Source: Nanobdellota archaeon
GTDB lineage: Archaea; Nanobdellota; Nanobdellia; Woesearchaeales; GW2011-AR15
Direction: 5' to 3'
Length of the DNA: 11,707 nt
Assembly (NCBI GenBank): GCA_013335235.1
Contig: JAAXVZ010000020.1
Coordinates: forward strand, 1 to 11,707
This document shows, piece after piece, positions 7,292 to 11,707 of this stretch. A program made the translations under genes and the position numbers. How positions within the stretch are numbered: the stretch's first letter is position 1; each line of letters begins with the position of its first letter. The notes under the pieces are model-generated. The model ran no database searches. It saw only the letters and a program-made list of their open reading frames with translations, and was not told the origin of the DNA.

Positions 7292-7300
7292 TTTTTATAA
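7292..7300 (-). promoter_or_regulatory. TATA box of ATP-grasp paralog A / decarboxylase
   Basis: On the minus strand the site reads TTATAAAAA, centred about 24 nt before ATG 7273 and 28 nt before a second, out-of-frame ATG at 7269. A leaderless transcript carrying this gene and the decarboxylase is expected, separate from the transcript of paralog B. Confidence 0.5.
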
Positions 7301-7355
7301 TCTGCGTTTTTCATATAATGACTTAAGTTTCTACTGGCTAATATCCCGCCGAATT

Positions 7356-7378
7356 TTGCAGGATATTTTTATCTGCAA
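7356..7378. repeat. Short inverted repeat in the gap between the ATP-grasp paralogs
   Basis: TTGCAG/CTGCAA plus ATA/TAT form a nine-pair stem with one bulged G and a TTTT loop. It begins 22 nt past the stop of paralog B on the minus strand. It could be a 3'-end hairpin or a regulator site, or be chance in AT-rich DNA. The rest of this 126-bp gap shows only the promoter of paralog A. Confidence 0.3.
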
Positions 7379-7399
7379 TCTAAACTTCCAAAGGAAAAT

Positions 7400-8590
7400 C
7401 TATTCTAACATTATCCTGCTGTTTTTCTGGATAAGCTCAAAAACCATATCTGGCTCATGTGTCTCAACTATGACATAACCTAGTAGAAGGTCATGATGGC
7501 TATGCAAAGAATCTGTGACAGAGTCTCCTTTTCCATAATACCTGTATGTCTCGATATGCCCAGGCACTCCTGAAAAAAGATCAATCTCCTTTATTTTTCC
7601 AGCGTGCGGGGCAAACAGCTGGACAACAATGCCTTCTCTATCAGGAATTGTATTACTAGGCTCCTGGCCTTTCAAGACTTTTGTAAATTCAGAGATAGTT
7701 GTATAGCCATATAGCTTATGCATCAGATGGATGAATGGCGCAAGCCCTGGCCGTATGTTTGCTTCTATTACTTTTGGGCCGTCTTTGGTTATCATGATAT
7801 CTGCCATGCATATTCCATTTGCTATCCCGAAAACCTTGCTTATCTTCTTTCCCAGCGAGGTAAGTTCATCAAGGCTCGTACCTATGTTTGTGATTGAAGA
7901 GGGGTTCAGAAGCGCGAACCCTCCAAAATATCCGAAGAACGGCCCGGCATATTTTTTTGTGACTCTTGTGATGTGCACCTTTCCATTGCAGAGCAATATG
8001 TCCATGCTGATCTCTTTTCCAGACATGACCTCTTCCATAATGAAGATGCCTGTCGGGTCGATCAGCTTTCCATCCATCAGCCGCTTTGAGAATCTCATAT
8101 CATGATGGGATTTTTTTATTAGGTCAATTTTTTCATGGAGCTCTTTTTTATTCATGCACTTGAATAGGAATTCGCTTGAGATGCCTCCGATTGTCTTCAG
8201 TATGCATGGGAATCTGGCTTCGTCAGGGCTGCTTGTGTGCCAAGCGCATGGGACATTTTCCTGACGGAACCTCTCTTTCATCACTAATTTATTTGTTGCA
8301 GCATGCAATATCCCTTCAGAAGGGAAAGGGATATTAAGAATCGAGGCGAGCTGCTTTGATTTTGAGTACTGGTATTCTTCATCTAGCGAGAATATGTATT
8401 TTGGGTCCGGGCATCTCTCTCTTATCCTTTTTGCCAGGGCCGTGATATCTGAGAAATCATCTATTATCACATTTTCATCTTCCTTTATGTTTCCAGGCTC
8501 GCCAATCACCAGGATATCCTTCTTTGGTATCCCTTCGACAGCATACCTTAGCTCAGTCTCTCCTACATCCAAGCCAGGGAAGATTATCAT
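7400..8590 (-). CDS. ATP-grasp carboxylate-amine ligase, paralog B (intact E-x-N)
   Basis: The 396-residue protein is a tandem paralog of the gene downstream of it. Both share an N-terminal IFP-x(4)-G segment, an IxSxD block before the ATP-grasp core, a YPC/FPC-[VI]-LK strand (here Lys132), an EE-V-SG/EK-L-SG block (186-191) and a long CDGK/CNGK hairpin. Here the metal site is complete: Asp264 in CMADIM, then Glu276 and Asn278 in IEANIRPGLAPF. The identical HKLYGYT/QKLYGYT run follows. It should be a working ligase forming an amide, peptide or thioester bond by way of an acyl phosphate; substrate unknown. An in-frame TTG at 8614 would overlap the TATA box, so ATG 8590, 26 nt after the TATA box, is the better, leaderless start. 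That choice also matches the paralog's N-terminus. Together with the decarboxylase the pair recalls BtrJ/BtrK logic. Confidence 0.82.
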   Translation of the reverse strand: MIIFPGLDVGETELRYAVEGIPKKDILVIGEPGNIKEDENVIIDDFSDITALAKRIRERCPDPKYIFSLDEEYQYSKSKQLASILNIPFPSEGILHAATNKLVMKERFRQENVPCAWHTSSPDEARFPCILKTIGGISSEFLFKCMNKKELHEKIDLIKKSHHDMRFSKRLMDGKLIDPTGIFIMEEVMSGKEISMDILLCNGKVHITRVTKKYAGPFFGYFGGFALLNPSSITNIGTSLDELTSLGKKISKVFGIANGICMADIMITKDGPKVIEANIRPGLAPFIHLMHKLYGYTTISEFTKVLKGQEPSNTIPDREGIVVQLFAPHAGKIKEIDLFSGVPGHIETYRYYGKGDSVTDSLHSHHDLLLGYVIVETHEPDMVFELIQKNSRIMLE

Positions 8591-8612
8591 CCTAGCAAAG
8601 ATAAGACCAGAC

Positions 8613-8620
8613 AATAAAAG
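8613..8620 (-). promoter_or_regulatory. TATA box of ATP-grasp paralog B
   Basis: On the minus strand CTTTTATT lies about 26 nt before the ATG at 8590, with purine-rich CCAAAGG just upstream as possible BRE. It predicts a leaderless mRNA. Its upstream element abuts that of the divergent promoter. Confidence 0.5.
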
Positions 8621-8632
8621 CCTTTGGGAAAC

Positions 8633-8641
8633 TTTATATAA
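8633..8641 (+). promoter_or_regulatory. TATA box of the PurD-like gene
   Basis: TTTATATAA lies 25 nt (from its centre) before the ATG at 8662 and is preceded by GGGAAAC, a good BRE-like stretch. It is the best TATA match in the window and predicts a leaderless transcript. Confidence 0.65.
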
Positions 8642-8661
8642 GATACGGCATTTGGAAACAT

Positions 8662-9939
8662 ATGGCTAAATTTCTTATTATTACGCAAGCAGCTTATATC
8701 AATGACCTGGCATGGCGGGTATCTCTTGGCGGACATCAAGTGAAATATCATGTTGGATACAAACCCTACAAGAATATCTCAGATGGCTTCCTTGATAAGG
8801 TAGAGGATTGGAAGGGAGAGATCGACTGGGCAGATGTAATAGTAATAGATGCGGGATTCAAGAACGGGAGCAGGATCTCAGAGGAGCTGAGAGCCAAAGG
8901 CAAGAAAGTCATCGGCGGCACGAGATATACAGATCGCCTGGAAGATGATAGGGCATTTGGTCAAGCAGAGATGGCAAGGAAAGGCATTCCCATAATCTCT
9001 TTGAGGAATTTTTCAGATGCGGCTGAGGCAGTCAGCTATATCAGAAGCAGGCCGAGGAAGTATGTGTATAAGCCGGATGGGGATTCTCAGGAAGATAAGT
9101 CCCTTCTTTGCGTAGGAGAATCAGCAGAAGGAAAAGATATCATAGAATTGATAGAGAAGAATGCGCACAAGGTCAAAAAATTCCAGTTGCAGGATAAGGT
9201 TGAAGGAGTTGAGATAGGAGCGACAGCATTCTTCAATGGAAAGGAATTCTTAAGGCCGCTTGCAATCGGCTTTGAGCATAAGAGGCTTTTCCCAGGAAAT
9301 ATTGGTCCTTCAACAATAGAGATGGGCACTTCAGTACTATGGAGGGAAGAGTCAGAGATGTTTGACAATATCCTAAAGAAGTTCCAGCCTGAATTGGAGA
9401 AATGCGGCTATGTCGGCTGCTTTGATATCAATTGCATAATCAACGCTGAAGGCATCCAGCCGCTAGAATTCACTCCGCGATTCGGCTATCCCATGATGGG
9501 GATAATCCAGGACTCATTAGATATGGATACAGGCGATTTCCTCTATAGGTTCGCCAGCGGAGAAAGCTTCCATATCAAGACCAGGCCAGGTTTCCACATA
9601 GGTGTCAGGATAGTCATGCCACCATACCCTTACCATTGCAAGAAAGTGTTTGAGGAGTACAGCCGCGGAAAGATAATCAGGATAGAGGGAAGCAAAGAGG
9701 GTATCCACATAGAGGATGTGAACCTTGTCAATAATGAATGGGTTGTCTCTGGAGAGGTAGGCGGTGCATTATTGGTCTGCGGAAGCGGAAGGACTATGGC
9801 AGCTGCAATTGAACAGGCATATGGAAGGATATCACGGATTGTCATCCCTAACATGTATTATAGGAACGACATCGGTGCAGGATGGTCCAAAGAGATAAAG
9901 AAATTGCATGAATGGGGCTATCTTCTTGATCTTGATTGA
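8662..9939 (+). CDS. PurD-like ATP-grasp ligase (phosphoribosylamine-glycine ligase relative)
   Basis: The 425-residue protein has the layout of PurD (GAR synthetase): an N-terminal Rossmann-like domain, an ATP-grasp core and a C-terminal barrel-like domain. Counterparts of PurD motifs are GVEIGATAFFNGK (182-194), EHKRLFPGNIGPSTIEMG (205-222; PurD has DHKR..dGD.GPNTGGMG), FDIN at 254-257, EFTPRFGYP (269-277) and YRNDIG near the end. Departures are systematic: the E-F-N of PurD is E-F-T (Thr271), RFGDP is RFGYP, and the N-terminus lacks the GxGGREHA loop, reading FLIITQAAYIND. These suggest a relative working on a different carboxylate or amine, not glycine with phosphoribosylamine. No other purine gene is nearby. 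It stands alone on the + strand, divergent from paralog B and overlapping the Ddl-like gene end by 22 bp. Family relation is firm, function inferred. Confidence 0.75.
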   Translation: MAKFLIITQAAYINDLAWRVSLGGHQVKYHVGYKPYKNISDGFLDKVEDWKGEIDWADVIVIDAGFKNGSRISEELRAKGKKVIGGTRYTDRLEDDRAFGQAEMARKGIPIISLRNFSDAAEAVSYIRSRPRKYVYKPDGDSQEDKSLLCVGESAEGKDIIELIEKNAHKVKKFQLQDKVEGVEIGATAFFNGKEFLRPLAIGFEHKRLFPGNIGPSTIEMGTSVLWREESEMFDNILKKFQPELEKCGYVGCFDINCIINAEGIQPLEFTPRFGYPMMGIIQDSLDMDTGDFLYRFASGESFHIKTRPGFHIGVRIVMPPYPYHCKKVFEEYSRGKIIRIEGSKEGIHIEDVNLVNNEWVVSGEVGGALLVCGSGRTMAAAIEQAYGRISRIVIPNMYYRNDIGAGWSKEIKKLHEWGYLLDLD

Positions 9940-10913
9940 TATCTGTTCTCAGCGACTTCCAGGATCTTATTTATTAGCACGTCATAGGACATGCCTCTTG
10001 TATTGGCTGACCTGACAAGGCCAGCTCCGTTCGGATTGATGCAGGGGTTAGGGTTGACTTCCAGGATATACGGTATACCTTCTCTTAGCCTGAAGTCAAC
10101 TCTTCCGTAATCCCTGCAACCAGTCTTCTTATACGCCACACGTGCATTTTCAGAAAGTTTCTTTTCAGTATCTTCATCTATGTCTGCAGGGCATTTGCCA
10201 TTTGAATTCTTGTATACCATTGAATCCTCAAGCCATTTGGCATCGAACGAGACGATCTTTGGCATGCCTTCAGGATAATCAAAGACAATCTCTGATACAG
10301 GCATGACTTCGGCAGTCTCATCATTGCCGATGATTGCAACATTGAACTCCCTTCCGTCAATATATTCTTCGACCAGCGCAGCCTGTCTGTATAACGAGTG
10401 GACCTCTTTTACCTTTGCTTTGAGTTTTAATGCATCATAGACAACAGAATCCTCTGTGATGCCTATGCTGCCATCTTCCCTTACTGGCTTCACTATCAAG
10501 GGATAGTTCATTTTTTTTGCAGGTGCGCTGCCTAAAGGGACAAGCTCAAACATAGGTGTCGAAAGTCCAAGCTCGATCAGCTTCTTTTTTGTAGCATATT
10601 TATCCATACAGATCTTAAGCGCCATCGGTCCAGAGCCAGTGAACGGGACATTCATATCTTCCATCTTCTTTGCAATGTCGTATTCCTCTATGTCTGATCC
10701 GACAACACTCTCTGCGAGGTTGAATACAAAATCATACTCTTTCAGCCTCTCTAACGAATCGTTCACTTTCTGCAGGGTTGCTTTATGGCCTCGCCTTTCA
10801 AGAGCAAGCTTTACAGCATTGGCTGTCTCAAGGACTTCATTATCTGCAAGCCTGTCAGAGTCTTTGCCTTTTATAGCTTCTTCTGAGGTATTATAAAGAA
10901 CAGCGATTCTCAT
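9918..10913 (-). CDS. D-Ala-D-Ala ligase-like ATP-grasp enzyme, paralog 1
   Basis: The 331-residue protein has the three-domain plan of D-alanine-D-alanine ligases. Visible are VPFTGSGP at 89-96 with Lys105, the ATP Lys142 in LIVKPVREDGSIG, ALVEEYIDGREF (179-190), PA in the CPAD turn, GRVDFRLREG with Asp273, and EVNPNPCINPNGAG, where Glu285 and Asn287 are the metal ligands. Length is near that of Ddl (300-370). The N-terminal GG-x-S-x-E-x(2)-S block of true Ddl is missing; the sequence there is YNTSEEAIKGKDSDRLADNE. The expected LPG after E-x-N is PNP. Hence it probably joins other amino acids or peptides. The ATG at 10913 follows the stop of paralog 2 by 6 bp, so both form one operon. An archaeon without peptidoglycan has no ordinary need for Ddl, which points to another product. 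Confidence 0.8.
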   Translation of the reverse strand: MRIAVLYNTSEEAIKGKDSDRLADNEVLETANAVKLALERRGHKATLQKVNDSLERLKEYDFVFNLAESVVGSDIEEYDIAKKMEDMNVPFTGSGPMALKICMDKYATKKKLIELGLSTPMFELVPLGSAPAKKMNYPLIVKPVREDGSIGITEDSVVYDALKLKAKVKEVHSLYRQAALVEEYIDGREFNVAIIGNDETAEVMPVSEIVFDYPEGMPKIVSFDAKWLEDSMVYKNSNGKCPADIDEDTEKKLSENARVAYKKTGCRDYGRVDFRLREGIPYILEVNPNPCINPNGAGLVRSANTRGMSYDVLINKILEVAENRYQSRSRR

Positions 10914-10919
10914 GTATTT

Positions 10920-11707
10920 TCACTTTTTGAGGTTCGCCAGTTTCTGCCTGACCTTTATCTGCTTTGTGAGGCCATATCTTTCCATCGCAGCGTCGAATAT
11001 TGCGAGAATTATCTGGTCATATGTCATTCCGGCAGTGAAGCAAGCTTTCGGAAATCTTGAGTTCTCCACAGGGTCTGGCATAAGTCCTGGCAGGGCATTG
11101 AGCTCAATGACATTTGGCACGCCTGCTCCGTTCAGCCTTATATCCATCCTGCAAAAATCCTGCACGCCAAGGCACTTATATGTCTTTGTCGCTATAGTGG
11201 TTATCTGTTTTTCCAGCTCTTTTGAAATCTGGGCAGGGCATATGACAGGGTCAATAGGATTGTTCGGCGAATCCCAGATCCATTTTACCTCATATGAATC
11301 GAACTTGTGCACGCCTTCTGGCAGATAATCGAATGTGACTTCGACTATTGGCATGACCTTTGAAGGGCTGTTTCCCAAGACAGAGACAGTGAATTCACGT
11401 CCTTCAAGGTATTCTTCAACAAGCGCTGGCTGCTTATAAGTAGTTATAAGCATCTTCAGCATCCTCCTCAGCTCTTCCTCATTCTTCACGATAGAGTCAT
11501 TCCTGATTCCCTTGGAAGAACCTTCAGCATTCGGCTTTACAAAAAGAGGGTAATTCAATTCAGGATTTATCTTTTCAGTCCAGCTGGAAAACAACTGAAA
11601 CCTAGCAGTGGGGATTCCGTAATGTGTCAGGATCTCTTTAGTCCTTTTCTTATCCAGTGTTATGGCCTGTGTCAGGACACCGCTGCCTGTATAAGGTATG
11701 CCTAGCA
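10920..11707 (-). CDS. D-Ala-D-Ala ligase-like ATP-grasp enzyme, paralog 2 (5' end outside window)
   Basis: The frame is open to the right edge of the window, leaving 261 visible residues; roughly the first 90 are missing. The visible part starts in IPYTGSGVLTQAITLDKKRT, the classic Ddl entry to the ATP-binding domain. It contains KPNAEGSSKGI (visible 57-67), the closest match here to the Ddl omega-type loop, and then VEEYLEGREF. CPAQI, RMDIRL and IELNALPGLMP follow (Glu201, Asn203 visible numbering), with metal ligands and LPG intact. Compared with its neighbour it is the more Ddl-like of the two, yet the Tyr of the usual Y-x-x-PA block is absent (VICPA). The shared [CT]PA, GR.D/CRMD and GM[ST]YD blocks show that both arose by duplication. 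A TTG at 11594 is only an internal codon. It is upstream of, and 6 bp from, paralog 1 in the same operon. Confidence 0.8.
   Translation of the reverse strand, partial: LGIPYTGSGVLTQAITLDKKRTKEILTHYGIPTARFQLFSSWTEKINPELNYPLFVKPNAEGSSKGIRNDSIVKNEEELRRMLKMLITTYKQPALVEEYLEGREFTVSVLGNSPSKVMPIVEVTFDYLPEGVHKFDSYEVKWIWDSPNNPIDPVICPAQISKELEKQITTIATKTYKCLGVQDFCRMDIRLNGAGVPNVIELNALPGLMPDPVENSRFPKACFTAGMTYDQIILAIFDAAMERYGLTKQIKVRQKLANLKK

Noticed and set aside
9918..11707. Assignment of the two ligases as ddl of a peptidoglycan pathway
   Set aside because: No Mur, racemase or other wall gene is present, diagnostic N-terminal residues are absent in paralog 1, and the promoters look archaeal.
1..11707. 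CRISPR arrays, tRNA or rRNA genes, transposases and attachment sites
   Set aside because: No direct repeats with regular spacing, no cloverleaf-like sequence, no rRNA-like stretch and no recombinase or transposase motif was found on reading both strands.

Overview
The window looks like chromosomal DNA of an archaeon, most likely a small-genome DPANN lineage such as Woesearchaeota or Pacearchaeota. That placement is inference. The support is archaeal TATA boxes 24-28 nt upstream of start codons (leaderless mRNAs), T-run termination, TTG starts, an unpaired ScpA, and secreted proteins dense in N-glycosylation sequons. No RNA genes, insertion sequences or CRISPR arrays were seen, and no gene-free stretch exceeds about 130 bp.

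Left part (1-2045, + strand): a transcription unit of a winged-helix regulator (cut by the left edge), a 28-codon ORF, and two paralogous secreted proteins. Each secreted protein has a signal peptide, eight N-X-S/T sequons and a conserved cysteine pair. The unit ends at a T8 run.

Middle part (2146-4467): a compact phosphotransferase-like protein on the + strand combines the ATP-binding domain of PEP synthase/PPDK with the mobile histidine domain, but lacks the PEP/pyruvate barrel. It converges on scpA (kleisin of SMC condensin) on the minus strand.

Right part (4588-11707): the most interesting region. It holds a fold-type-III PLP decarboxylase, two tandem paralogous ATP-grasp ligases, a PurD-like ATP-grasp enzyme on the opposite strand, and two tandem D-Ala-D-Ala-ligase-like ATP-grasp enzymes, the last cut by the right edge. 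That makes five ATP-grasp enzymes and one decarboxylase with no other gene between them. The likely theme is stepwise ATP-dependent joining of amino or carboxylic acids plus one decarboxylation. The product could be a small peptide-like metabolite, a surface modification or a modified carrier. The closest described logic I know is the BtrJ (ATP-grasp)/BtrK (LysA-like decarboxylase) pair of butirosin biosynthesis, but no carrier protein is visible here. Two of the five ATP-grasp enzymes lack the usual metal-binding Asn of the E-x-N motif.

The cluster is read from at least three promoters. The decarboxylase gene overlaps the ATP-grasp gene upstream of it, and the PurD-like gene is divergent from one ATP-grasp gene and overlaps the other neighbour tail to tail.
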